Source of the DNA: Thiobacillus thioparus DSM 505
GTDB lineage: Bacteria > Pseudomonadota > Gammaproteobacteria > Burkholderiales > Thiobacillaceae
DNA: 64,000 nucleotides
Assembly: GCF_000373385.1 (NCBI RefSeq)
Contig: NZ_KB891316.1
Location: 754,493 to 818,492, forward strand
Reading direction: 5' to 3'
In this document: positions 54,778 through 62,952 of the stretch, piece after piece
Position numbering within the stretch: position 1 is the first letter of the stretch
Layout: every line of letters starts with the position of its first letter
Position numbers and translations under genes: made by a program
The notes under the pieces: generated by a model
Database searches by the model: none
Told to the model about the DNA's origin: nothing
Seen by the model: the letters and a program-made list of their open reading frames with translations, nothing else

Positions 54778-56301
54778 TCAGTCCAGCTTGATCGCCTTGC
54801 TAACCAATTGATGCACCCCGCCCACCATGCTCATGTCGAAGCCATATTTAGGCAAAACTTTGGTGAACTGCGCCTTGCAGATGGCGCAGATGGTGGCCAT
54901 GAAGTTGACCTGGTATTCCTTGACCACATTGTTGAGTGCAGTGGCGCGCGGCAACGCGCCCTTGACGCGTACTTCCATCAGGTCGTCCGTCAGTACGCCG
55001 CCGCCGCCGCCGCAGCAGTATGTGGCTTCATAGATGGTGTCGTCCGCCATGTTGTGGAAGTTGTTCACGACCGACTTGATCAATTCGCGCGGGATGGTGA
55101 ACTGGCCGCCCGGTTCGGTGCCCATGCGCGACGCGCGGGCCACGTTGCACGAATCGTGATACGTCACGATCAGGTCATCGTTCATCGACGGGTCGACCTT
55201 GATCCTGCCGGACTTGATCAGATCATTGGTCAGTTCGCAAATATGCTGAGGCTGCGGATAGGTCGGATCAAGCTGCTTTTGCAGTTCGATCGAGAAGGGA
55301 TCGTTGCCGCCGTAGCCGATGCCAGTCAGCGTGTTCCAGAAACTGTAGGCGACGCGCCAGGCATGGCCGCATTCGCCGACGACGATGCGCTTGACACCGA
55401 GTTCCAGCGCCGCATCACGGATGCGCATGGCAACCTTGCGCATGGTTTCGTAGTTGCCGTTGAACAAGCCGAAGTTGCCCGCTTCTGCCGCATGCGTGGA
55501 CAGGGTCCAGTTGATGCCCGCGGCATGGAACACCTTGGCATAGCCGATCAGCGATTCAACATGCGGTTCTGAGAAGAAATCGGCGGACGGCGTGATCAGC
55601 AGGACTTCAGCGCCTTTCACATCGATCGGCATCTTGACCGGCACGCCGGTATCGGCCTCGATATCCTCTTCCAGGCCTTCCAGGGTGTCGATCAGCGCCG
55701 GGCCGGGCAGACCCAGGTTGTTACCGATCTTCTGTACCTTGCCGAGAATCTCATTGGAGTATTTCTGGCCCATGCCGACATGGTTCAGGATCTCACGGCC
55801 GGCCATGGTGATTTCGGCCGTATCGATGCCATACGGACAATACACCGAGCAGCGACGGCATTCCGAGCACTGGTGATAATAGCTGTACCAGTCGTCCAGA
55901 ATTTCCTTGGTCAGATCTTTCGCGCCCACTAGTTTGGGGAACAGCTTGCCCGCAGTGGTGAAGTAGCGGCGATAGACCTGGCGCATCAGGTCCTGGCGTG
56001 CCACCGGCATATTCTTCGGATCCGAAGTGCCCAGATAGTAGTGGCACTTGTCGGTACAGGCACCGCAGTGCACGCAGGCGTCGAGAAAAACCTTCAGCGA
56101 GCGGTACTTGCCAAGCAAGTCGCCCATCTTGTCGATGGCGCGCTCTTTCCAGTCTTCGCCCAATTCATGCGGATAGCCCATAAAGTCCTGAACCGACTTG
56201 GGCGCAGGAAAGGACTTGATATGCGACATCACGCCTTCCCGAAGCTTGGGAATCTCGATGTCGTCTTTCATTTCCGGAATGTCAAATTCAGCAACAGCCA
56301 C
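54778..56301 (-). CDS. dsrK: DsrK, HdrD-like catalytic iron-sulfur subunit
   Basis: A 507-residue cytoplasmic subunit. Two 4Fe-4S motifs (CVHCGACTDKCHYYLG; CSECRRCSVYCPYG) precede CCG-type domains, including YCCGGGGGVLTDDL, which carry the noncubane cluster of heterodisulfide-reductase relatives. DsrK with DsrM interacts with DsrC trisulfide/disulfide and feeds electrons to the membrane. It follows dsrM after about 50 bases. Confidence 0.96.
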   Translation of the reverse strand: MAVAEFDIPEMKDDIEIPKLREGVMSHIKSFPAPKSVQDFMGYPHELGEDWKERAIDKMGDLLGKYRSLKVFLDACVHCGACTDKCHYYLGTSDPKNMPVARQDLMRQVYRRYFTTAGKLFPKLVGAKDLTKEILDDWYSYYHQCSECRRCSVYCPYGIDTAEITMAGREILNHVGMGQKYSNEILGKVQKIGNNLGLPGPALIDTLEGLEEDIEADTGVPVKMPIDVKGAEVLLITPSADFFSEPHVESLIGYAKVFHAAGINWTLSTHAAEAGNFGLFNGNYETMRKVAMRIRDAALELGVKRIVVGECGHAWRVAYSFWNTLTGIGYGGNDPFSIELQKQLDPTYPQPQHICELTNDLIKSGRIKVDPSMNDDLIVTYHDSCNVARASRMGTEPGGQFTIPRELIKSVVNNFHNMADDTIYEATYCCGGGGGVLTDDLMEVRVKGALPRATALNNVVKEYQVNFMATICAICKAQFTKVLPKYGFDMSMVGGVHQLVSKAIKLD

Positions 56302-56350
56302 TTGAGTGTCCTCTGTCCGTACTTAATGTTCGTTATTCAATGTCAACGAA

Positions 56351-57085
56351 TCAGTTGTTCTGATCGAGTCGGGCAGCCCATGCGGCCACATGGCGATGCT
56401 CACGAGGGTTGTCAACCTGGTTGCGGGTGGGGCTAAAGAACAAACCCGGTGCATGCAGCAGCTTGCTGATCGGGAAGATCGCCATCAGCGAAGCCACCAG
56501 GGCCAGATGCACCATCAGGATCGGATCCTGCGGAAGCGGCTGGATATCCAGATACATCAAACCCATGAAGAACTCTTTCAGCGAAATGATGTCGGTATGG
56601 GCGACGAAGGTCATCAGCATGCCGGATACGCCGATCGCTATCAGCAGGACCAGCATCAGGTAGTCGGACGGTGTCGAGATGTAGCGTACCCGGTCGACCA
56701 CGAAACGGCGTGCCAACAGTCCGGCCAGGCCCGCGACCATCATGATGCTGGCGTATTTACCGAAGGGCTGCACGATGTCGACCCAGAACCAGACAGGCTG
56801 GGTGAAATAGCGAAGGTGACGCGCTAGAACCAGGAGCAGACCGAAATGGAACAGCCAGCCGAATACCCAGATCCACTTGTTCGATTTGAACAGCGATTCG
56901 AATACCACCACCTCTTTCGCCATCCTGTACACCACGCCGGTTCGCGTAGTCGGAGCAGGGGTCGTCGGGATGACCAGCGGTGCGGGTGTGCGGCTGTAAT
57001 CAAAAATCTTGTAGACCAGACCCACCACCAGCAGAAAGGTGGCGATGTAGAACATCCCGGCGTAAATCATCGTCACAGTAGACAA
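56351..57085 (-). CDS. dsrM: DsrM, membrane cytochrome b subunit
   Basis: A 244-residue NarI-like membrane protein with about five to six helices (for example FYIATFLLVVGLVYKIF) and histidines placed for two hemes b. It anchors DsrK and exchanges electrons with quinones. The start is uncertain. TTG 57085 has AGGAG seven bases upstream and gives a family-typical length; ATG 57070 is the conservative alternative, and the frame remains open to 57154. Confidence 0.92.
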   Translation of the reverse strand: MSTVTMIYAGMFYIATFLLVVGLVYKIFDYSRTPAPLVIPTTPAPTTRTGVVYRMAKEVVVFESLFKSNKWIWVFGWLFHFGLLLVLARHLRYFTQPVWFWVDIVQPFGKYASIMMVAGLAGLLARRFVVDRVRYISTPSDYLMLVLLIAIGVSGMLMTFVAHTDIISLKEFFMGLMYLDIQPLPQDPILMVHLALVASLMAIFPISKLLHAPGLFFSPTRNQVDNPREHRHVAAWAARLDQNN

Positions 57086-57259
57086 ACTCACTCTCCTATC
57101 GGACTCCGTCCCGCCACGCGATGAAATGCCTGGCGGAATCGCATTCCTTACCAACGTTTTGTTTACAAATCAAACGCAAACTGGCACCGCCACATTTGAT
57201 TGGGAAACACAACGATCGGAGCCGCCCCGGAAATCCGAGGCGACCCGATGGTTTACGAC

Positions 57260-57595
57260 TTAGATGCAGCCGGTCGGCTTGGGCAGACCCGCGATCTTAC
57301 AAGCCTGCTTAGCGGGGCCGTAGGGGAACAACTCGTACAGGTACTTGTTGTTGCCTTTTTCCGGGCCGAGCTTCTTGCCGATGGCCTTGGTCAGAACGCG
57401 CACAGCGGGAGCGATCTGGTATTCGGCATAGTATTCACGCAGGAAGTTGACGACTTCCCAGTGGCTATCGGTCAGATCGACCTTTTCTTCGACAGCCATG
57501 TACTTGGCGATGTCTTCGTTCCACTGCGACAGGTCGACCAGATAGCCTTCTTCGTCGACTTCGACTTCTTTACCGGCGATATTCACCATGGGCAT
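57260..57595 (-). CDS. dsrC: DsrC, sulfur carrier protein
   Basis: A 111-residue protein with both redox cysteines on the C-terminal arm: Cys99 (QACKIAGL) and Cys110 (PTGCI), the penultimate residue. It carries sulfur as persulfide/trisulfide from DsrEFH to DsrAB and DsrMK. The ATG at 57595 follows AGGAG with seven-base spacing, giving the standard start MPMVNIAGKEVEV; upstream codons are discarded. Compare the cysteine-less paralogue at 62539-62871. Confidence 0.97.
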   Translation of the reverse strand: MPMVNIAGKEVEVDEEGYLVDLSQWNEDIAKYMAVEEKVDLTDSHWEVVNFLREYYAEYQIAPAVRVLTKAIGKKLGPEKGNNKYLYELFPYGPAKQACKIAGLPKPTGCI

Positions 57596-57618
57596 AGCAA
57601 TACTCCTTTGATTAAAAG

Positions 57619-57918
57619 TTACAGCCAAGACTGACAGTTGCTGTGCTCTGCGACCAGATCCACAAAACCGCCGTAATCCACGACATTGACTCCGTCCAGC
57701 ACACGCCCGGCCATGCCGCGCGCCGCCAGATCAGGACCGAGTGCGTAAATCTTGAGGTCAGCCGCTGCTGCCTGGATTTTCGCCGCTGCCGCGTTGCCGT
57801 TCGTCGCCGCGTAGACCGCGTCTTCAATCAGCAATACAGCAGAACCTTTGGTGGCCATGCGCAAGCAGCTTTCCAGCGAACTGCGCTCAGCGGCCGATTT
57901 GTTCACAATATGCAGCAT
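57619..57918 (-). CDS. dsrH: DsrH, sulfur-transfer subunit
   Basis: A 99-residue member of the DsrEFH heterohexamer (TusBCD homologue; DsrH corresponds to TusB). It begins MLHIVNKSAAERSSLESCL and ends NCQSWL. It sits between dsrF and dsrC, as in all oxidiser-type dsr operons. The complex passes persulfide from TusA to DsrC. Confidence 0.93.
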   Translation of the reverse strand: MLHIVNKSAAERSSLESCLRMATKGSAVLLIEDAVYAATNGNAAAAKIQAAAADLKIYALGPDLAARGMAGRVLDGVNVVDYGGFVDLVAEHSNCQSWL

Positions 57919-57928
57919 GTCTATCCCC

Positions 57929-58324
57929 TTAGAAGCTGATCACGACGTCTTGCTCAGCCATGAGATTGGCCATCTCATCGACGGAGAGCACCGTCACATC
58001 CACAATCAGGTCGTCTTCGGTCAGACCACGCGCATCCATCGACGCCTGGTCGACATAGAGCTTCTCGATGTCGTACCCTTCCAGCGCACGGTAGGTCTTG
58101 GAGAAATCCTTGACCTCGATGCCCTTGGTGTCGATGCCCTTCATCAGCTGGAAGACACCGTCATCGGTGAACACCAGGCTCACATCCTGATCGAAGGCAG
58201 CGGTAATCAGCACCACCTCCAGGCCTTCCAGCGCATACACGGTACCGTGGGGCGCCTTGCGGTTCAGGAACATGAATTTCTTGATGATGCCGGAGCCGTC
58301 ATCCATTTCGTCCATATCGCTCAT
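57929..58324 (-). CDS. dsrF: DsrF, sulfur-transfer subunit
   Basis: A 131-residue TusC-like subunit of DsrEFH (KKFMFLNRKAPHGTVYALEGLEVVLITAAF). No cysteine is present, consistent with a structural rather than catalytic role. ATG 58324 has GAGGA eight bases upstream; a TTG five codons earlier is possible. An acidic N-terminus (MSDMDEMDD) is longer than in TusC. Confidence 0.92.
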   Translation of the reverse strand: MSDMDEMDDGSGIIKKFMFLNRKAPHGTVYALEGLEVVLITAAFDQDVSLVFTDDGVFQLMKGIDTKGIEVKDFSKTYRALEGYDIEKLYVDQASMDARGLTEDDLIVDVTVLSVDEMANLMAEQDVVISF

Positions 58325-58335
58325 CTCGCTATTCC

Positions 58336-58695
58336 TCAATCACCGAACGTCACGAGACGATCGTACTGAATACCCATTTCCACCAACTGACCCAGACCTG
58401 AAATCCGGTAACCCGGCGCCAGAATGTCATCGCTGATGCCGCGACGCTGTGCAGCAGCGACGCACACAACCAGATCAACGCCATGGTCGGCAGCCAGCTT
58501 GGACCAGCGTGCGGAGACGTTACGATCATCCTGCGGGGGCGTTGCCAAGCGCGTGGAATTGTTCACGCCATCATGGTAGAAAAACACACGCGGAACTTTG
58601 TGACCCTTCTCGATCGCCGTGCGGGCGAAGAGATAAGCGGTGTCACTGGCCTGATGGGTGTAAGGCCCTTCGTTTACAAGAATGCCGAATTGCAT
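58336..58695 (-). CDS. dsrE: DsrE, sulfur-transfer subunit with active Cys78
   Basis: A 119-residue TusD-like subunit. The active cysteine lies in VDLVVCVAAAQRRGI at residue 78, the same number as the essential Cys78 of Allochromatium DsrE. It accepts sulfane sulfur, probably from TusA, and hands it to DsrC. The gene follows dsrB after about 80 bases. Confidence 0.95.
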   Translation of the reverse strand: MQFGILVNEGPYTHQASDTAYLFARTAIEKGHKVPRVFFYHDGVNNSTRLATPPQDDRNVSARWSKLAADHGVDLVVCVAAAQRRGISDDILAPGYRISGLGQLVEMGIQYDRLVTFGD

Positions 58696-58777
58696 GGCTA
58701 GGTCAAACTCCGAAAAATCCAGTCATTGTTTTCGCACTTCTTCCCGTCGCGGCCAACCCGCGACGGGCGCACACATC

Positions 58778-59848
58778 TTAGAAACGGATGTGAGCAGAAG
58801 CGTTCAGGTTGGCACGACCGCCACGCCAGTTATCGATGTGATACTTGGTGAAGGGCAGGCCGGTCTTCTCGAAGAATGCGGGCCAGCCGATGCGGTCGAT
58901 CCAGTCGATCATGCGCTCCCACGGCTTGCCGTCTGCCTTGTAGGTGGCGAGGATCTTCTTGACCACTTCGGCGACTTCCGGCCAACGCGGGGCGTTGTTC
59001 GGCAGGCCGGCCGCAACCAGCTTGTGAAAGGTCGGCTTGGAGCGGGCATTGGAGTTCTTGCCGCCAACCCAGATCGCGATCTTGGAATGCTCGGGATCGT
59101 TGATCTGCATCGGGGGGCAGGGCGGGAAGCATGCGCCGCAGCAAATGCACTTCTTCTCGTCGACTTCCAGCGAGGGCTTACCGTTCACCAGAGCGGGACG
59201 GATCGCAGCCACCGGGCAGCGTGCCACAACGGAAGGACGCTCACACACGTTGGCAACCAGATCGTGGTTGATCTTCGGCGGCTTGGTGTGCTGAACGATG
59301 ATCGCGATGTCGGCCTGGCCGCCGCAGTTGATTTCGCAGCAAGAGGTGGACATCTTGACGCGGTTGGGCATCTCGCACTTGACGAAGTCGTCGTACAGCT
59401 CGTCCATCAGCGCCTTCACCACGCCGGAGGCGTCGGTGCCGGGGATGTCGCAGTGCAGCCAACCTTGGGTGTGGGCAATCATGGACACCGAGTTGGCGGT
59501 ACCGCCGATGGGGTAGCCCTTGTCGTTCAGAGCCTTGATCAGCGGCTCGACCTTGGAGCCGTCGGCCACCATGTATTCGATGTTGGAACGCGCGGTGAAA
59601 CGCACGAAGCCGTCGCCGTATTGATCAGCGATGTCGGCCAGTTCACGGATGGTGTAGTGGTCCATCTGACGCTGGGTACCCGCCTTGACGGTCCAGATTT
59701 CGTCGCCGGACTCAGCACGGTGATACAGAACACCCGGCTTCGGATGGCTGTGGAAAGACCACTTGCCATAGTTCTTCACCATCACGGGGTGCATGTAGGG
59801 CATCGGATCCGGTGCGCCGGATTCGATAGGCGGACGTAGTTCTGCCAT
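58778..59848 (-). CDS. dsrB: Reverse dissimilatory sulfite reductase beta subunit
   Basis: A 356-residue subunit of the alpha2-beta2 siro(am)heme enzyme that oxidises DsrC-bound sulfur to sulfite. Siroheme/4Fe-4S ligand cysteines lie in STSCCEINCGG and VCERPSVVARCPVAAI. The inserted ferredoxin domain shows CICCGACFPPCPPMQI. GGAGATAAAAC precedes the ATG. dsrA ends 80 bases upstream in the operon. Confidence 0.97.
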   Translation of the reverse strand: MAELRPPIESGAPDPMPYMHPVMVKNYGKWSFHSHPKPGVLYHRAESGDEIWTVKAGTQRQMDHYTIRELADIADQYGDGFVRFTARSNIEYMVADGSKVEPLIKALNDKGYPIGGTANSVSMIAHTQGWLHCDIPGTDASGVVKALMDELYDDFVKCEMPNRVKMSTSCCEINCGGQADIAIIVQHTKPPKINHDLVANVCERPSVVARCPVAAIRPALVNGKPSLEVDEKKCICCGACFPPCPPMQINDPEHSKIAIWVGGKNSNARSKPTFHKLVAAGLPNNAPRWPEVAEVVKKILATYKADGKPWERMIDWIDRIGWPAFFEKTGLPFTKYHIDNWRGGRANLNASAHIRF

Positions 59849-59928
59849 GTTTTATCTCCAACTGATTTAATGCACGGACCCCAGCACTCGCCGAGGCCCG
59901 CCCTATGCGAACAGGTACAGCGCGAAAC

Positions 59929-61230
59929 TTAAGCGGCGGACTGCTTGTACTCGTTCCACTTCTCGACTTGCTCGTCCCAGTCGTCGGAACGGAAGTAGGG
60001 GTTGGAACGCGGCTCCTTGATCATGTTGGGATCGACCGGGATGTCCAGACCTTCGAGGAAGTTGGTCAGGCCGATACGCTCGATCATTTCGCCGGTACGC
60101 TCGTGCTCCAGCGCGTTTTCAGCGAAGAAGTCGAGGATGTTGCGAGCCAGTTCGTTCAGCTTCTCGAAGTCCTCGTCGGACTCGAGCTTCATGAACGGGA
60201 TCACCACGGTGCCCATGGTCGCGCCAATCTTCAGCACACCCTTGCCGCCCACCAGAATGGTCACGCCCTTGTCCACACCCGTCCGCAGGCCGCCGGGGAT
60301 GACGTTCAGGCAGTGCATGCAGCGCACGCAGTTCTTGTTGTCGATGCACAGGGTGTTACCATCACCCAGATTGGCGGCAGACACGTGCTCGCTGGCCTTG
60401 AACTTGTCGCTGGCAACCAGGGTGATGGCCTTGGTCGGGCACTTGCTGATCACGTCATTGACCAGGTCGTTCATGCCATGGGCCTTGTAGTAGTCCTGCA
60501 CCAGCGCCTCGTCGACGCGGATGTTGTCGCGCCAGGTGCCGATGGTAGCCATGTCTGAGCGCTGGATGGCGTTGACGCAGTCGTTACCGCAGCCGGAGAA
60601 CTTGAACTTGAACTTGTAGGGCAGGGACGGACGGTGCATGTCGTCCAGGTTGTTGTTGATGACGGTACGCAGCGCCTTGGCTTCATCGAAGCAGGAATGT
60701 TCGCAGCGGGCCGCGCCGACGCAGGACATCGAGGTGCGCAGCGCCGGGCCGGCACCACCAAGGTCGAAGCCCATTTCGTTGAATTCGTCGAAGGCCTTCT
60801 GGACGTTTTCGGTCTTGATGCCCTGGAACATGATGTCGCCGGACTGGCCATGGAAGGCGATCAGGCCCGAGCCGCCGGTAGCGGACCAGACGTCGCACAT
60901 CTTGCGCAGCAGATCGGAAGTGTAATGCATGCCTGCGGGCGGTTGCACGCGCAGCGTATGGAATTCGGCCGCCTCAGGGAACAACGGCTGGTGGTTTTCG
61001 TCCTTCAGCTCGGTGAAACGCGGGATCACGCCGCCGCCGTAGCCGAACACGCCGACCGTACCGCCCTTCCAGTAACCGAACTTGGTCTTGTAGGACGTTT
61101 CCAGTTGACCCATCAGATCAACCATCATGTCGTTATCCTTAGCCAGACGCTTCAGACCGGTAACGAAGCTCGGCCACGGGCCTTTCTCGAGCTCGTCCAG
61201 ATTGGGCGTATCAATCATCTTCTTTGCCAT
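59929..61230 (-). CDS. dsrA: Reverse dissimilatory sulfite reductase alpha subunit
   Basis: A 433-residue subunit, first gene of the dsr operon. Siroheme-cluster motifs are MSCVGAARCEHSCFDEA and FSGCGNDCVNAI. The ferredoxin insert is CIDNKNCVRCMHCLNVIPGG. Oxidative direction is inferred from the company of dsrEFH, dsrL and sulfur-oxidation genes, which sulfate reducers lack. AGGAGAGAAAACT precedes the ATG. A 370-base divergent region separates it from the Cas6-like gene set. Confidence 0.97.
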   Translation of the reverse strand: MAKKMIDTPNLDELEKGPWPSFVTGLKRLAKDNDMMVDLMGQLETSYKTKFGYWKGGTVGVFGYGGGVIPRFTELKDENHQPLFPEAAEFHTLRVQPPAGMHYTSDLLRKMCDVWSATGGSGLIAFHGQSGDIMFQGIKTENVQKAFDEFNEMGFDLGGAGPALRTSMSCVGAARCEHSCFDEAKALRTVINNNLDDMHRPSLPYKFKFKFSGCGNDCVNAIQRSDMATIGTWRDNIRVDEALVQDYYKAHGMNDLVNDVISKCPTKAITLVASDKFKASEHVSAANLGDGNTLCIDNKNCVRCMHCLNVIPGGLRTGVDKGVTILVGGKGVLKIGATMGTVVIPFMKLESDEDFEKLNELARNILDFFAENALEHERTGEMIERIGLTNFLEGLDIPVDPNMIKEPRSNPYFRSDDWDEQVEKWNEYKQSAA

Positions 61231-61603
61231 AGTTTTCTCTCCTAGAACATTTCGAAATGCCCGCTCAGCCGGCAGCTTAACGGTATCCCATCATCGTATT
61301 GAGTTGACGATTGCATCACCATCATTCTCATGGGTAAAACGATTACCCCATCGCGGTAGGTTCAGACCTACCCAAAAGGAGTAGATCGATTTCCCCAACG
61401 CGGTAATGCCCCATCTAGGCAAAGGGTGAGACATTACGTGGCCGCCACAGGAATCAATAAGAGTATTAAAATATTGTTGCAAACGCAAGCCCATGCACCA
61501 AGCAGGGTTGAAATGTTACGCAACATCCTCATTAAAGCAAGGCTTGCTTGTGTTGCTGTGCAACGCATTCATATCAAATTGAAGCAACACGGATCGAGAT
61601 TCC
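61231..61603. promoter_or_regulatory. Divergent dsrA / DUF6967 promoter region with repeats
   Basis: A noncoding, AT-richer region. It has a tandem of two dyads: GGGTAA/TTACCC (61332-61348) and GGTAGGT/ACCTACC (61355-61372). It also has a direct repeat of CCCC-A-(T/A)-CGCGGTA at 61346-61358 and 61393-61405, 47 bases apart with one mismatch. On the minus strand a sigma70-like pair, TTGCAA (61477-61482) and TATTGA (61454-61459) at 17-base spacing, could start dsrA transcription, placing the repeats in or near the leader. All regulatory assignments are inference. Confidence 0.55.
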
Positions 61604-61825
61604 ATGCCTGAGATCACCCCACTAGACAAGATGCGACTCCCCTTCGGCGGTCAGGAGATCGAATTCCAGCACCTGACCCACGAATCGGGAGGCGTACCGT
61701 TTCTACGCATCCGCATACGCGAAAACAAGCGCTTCACCATTTTCGACGTCGATCCGGTCAGCGCGCAGAAATGGGCCGACGTGATGCAGGCCTGGGCCAA
61801 GGACCATGCGGGAGACGCGCCGTGA
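61604..61825 (+). CDS. 73-residue conserved-type protein (DUF6967-like) starting the divergent operon
   Basis: A small soluble protein (MPEITPLDKMRLPFGGQEIEF, split as MPEITPLDKM and PFGGQEIEF). It has a beta-strand-rich middle (FLRIRIRENKRFTIFDVD) and an amphipathic helix at the end (SAQKWADVMQAWAKDH). Its stop overlaps the GTG of the next gene (GTGA), so it is coupled to the Cas6-like gene. It resembles the small DUF6967 family as I recall it; function is unknown. Confidence 0.6.
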   Translation: MPEITPLDKMRLPFGGQEIEFQHLTHESGGVPFLRIRIRENKRFTIFDVDPVSAQKWADVMQAWAKDHAGDAP

Positions 61826-62481
61826 GTTGGGCAGGCTGGCCTGAGAACAAGCCCGAAACGTACACGCCACACATGATCGACCTGCAATTCGATCTCGTCG
61901 GCACGACCATCCCCGCAGACAATGCGCAATTGCTTGCCGATGCGTTGCAACGTCTGCTTCCATGGCTGGGCGAGGATGGCGGAACCGGCATCCAGCACCT
62001 GAAAGGGGCGGAAACCAACAGCGGCGATGCCACGCTCAACATCAATCGGCGCACCAAGCTGTATGTACGGGTGCCCAAGGCGCGGCTGGACGACATGCAG
62101 CAATTGGTCGGGCAAACGTTCGACCTGGCGGGGCACAGCCTGCAGATCGGCAGTTTCAAGACGCGCGAGTTCACTGCATTTGCCAACATCTACGCGCACT
62201 TCGTTGACACGGGTGGTGCCACTGAAGAACAATTCGTGCAGGACGTGATGCGCGAACTGGACGGTCATTTCCAGTTGCGTTGCGGATTCATCTGCGGCAA
62301 GCGGCAAACCCTGCAAAGCGCGTCCGGCCCCATCCATGGCTACAGTCTGATGTTGCACGACGTTCCCCCGCACAAGTCCCTGCAACTGCAGGACGAAGGC
62401 ATGGGACGCAACCGTTTGTTAGGCTGCGGGATTTTCATCCCGCATAAATCCATCGCACCGGTGATGCCGGCGAACCATTAA
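61822..62481 (+). CDS. Cas6/Cmx6-like RAMP protein, orphan
   Basis: A 219-residue protein beginning at a GTG that overlaps the preceding stop; an ATG at 61873-61875 region (MIDLQFDLVG) is the shorter option. It shows the pattern of Cas6/Cmx6 (type I-MYXAN) proteins: LQFDLVGTTIPADN, LQRLLPWLGEDGG, RTKLYVRVPKARL, and a glycine-rich C-terminal loop GRNRLLGCGIFIPHKS typical of RAMP/Cas6 folds. No other cas gene and no repeat array occurs in this window. Its neighbours are sulfur-oxidation genes, so crRNA processing is unlikely as its present role. RNA binding is a reasonable but untested guess. Confidence 0.6.
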   Translation: MSWAGWPENKPETYTPHMIDLQFDLVGTTIPADNAQLLADALQRLLPWLGEDGGTGIQHLKGAETNSGDATLNINRRTKLYVRVPKARLDDMQQLVGQTFDLAGHSLQIGSFKTREFTAFANIYAHFVDTGGATEEQFVQDVMRELDGHFQLRCGFICGKRQTLQSASGPIHGYSLMLHDVPPHKSLQLQDEGMGRNRLLGCGIFIPHKSIAPVMPANH

Positions 62482-62538
62482 CCAACGGCCGGACATTCCG
62501 GCGAATCTTTAAACTTGATCAACCTGAAAGGAGAAAGC

Positions 62539-62871
62539 ATGTCTTATGTTGTAAATGGCGAAGAGCTCGAAACCGGTGAAGAGGACTTTCTGCTGGAAGC
62601 CAATTTCAGCGACGACGTCCCCCCCGTCATCGCCGCGGCTGAAAAAATCACGCTGACCGATGATCACTGGACGGTCATCAATTTCATGCGCGAGAAGTAC
62701 AAGGAAGACGGCTCTACCCCCAACTTCCGCAATATGCTTGCCGAAATGGATGAACTGCACCCGGGCACCGACTGGAAGAAAAAGCTGTATGAGCTCTTCC
62801 CCAACCAGCCCGCACGTCAGTCGGCCCGCATTGCCGGTCTGACCAAGCCTTACGGCAAGGGCGGCTACTGA
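62539..62871 (+). CDS. DsrC/TusE-family protein lacking both cysteines (RspA-type)
   Basis: A 110-residue DsrC homologue. DDHWTVINFMREKYKEDG and LYELFPNQPARQ align with DsrC. At the positions of the two C-terminal cysteines it has Ala (PARQSARIAGL) and Lys (KPYGKGGY), so it cannot carry sulfur. Such cysteine-less DsrC proteins have been termed RspA and suggested to be regulatory. AAAGGAG precedes ATG 62539. A terminator follows at once, so it ends the Cas6-like transcription unit. Confidence 0.85.
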   Translation: MSYVVNGEELETGEEDFLLEANFSDDVPPVIAAAEKITLTDDHWTVINFMREKYKEDGSTPNFRNMLAEMDELHPGTDWKKKLYELFPNQPARQSARIAGLTKPYGKGGY

Positions 62872-62891
62872 TATCCATCAGAAGCGACACC

Positions 62892-62925
62892 AAAACGGGC
62901 AGCGTATTTCGCGCTGCCCGTTTTT
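62892..62925 (+). terminator. Rho-independent terminator after the RspA-type gene
   Basis: CGGGCAGCG (62896-62904) pairs perfectly with CGCTGCCCG (62912-62920) around a 7-base loop, and is followed by TTTTT. Flanking A4/T4 extend the stem. It is 21 bases past the stop codon. Confidence 0.92.
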
Positions 62926-62952
62926 CCCCAGGCCCCTCTCACAGCCCCAACC

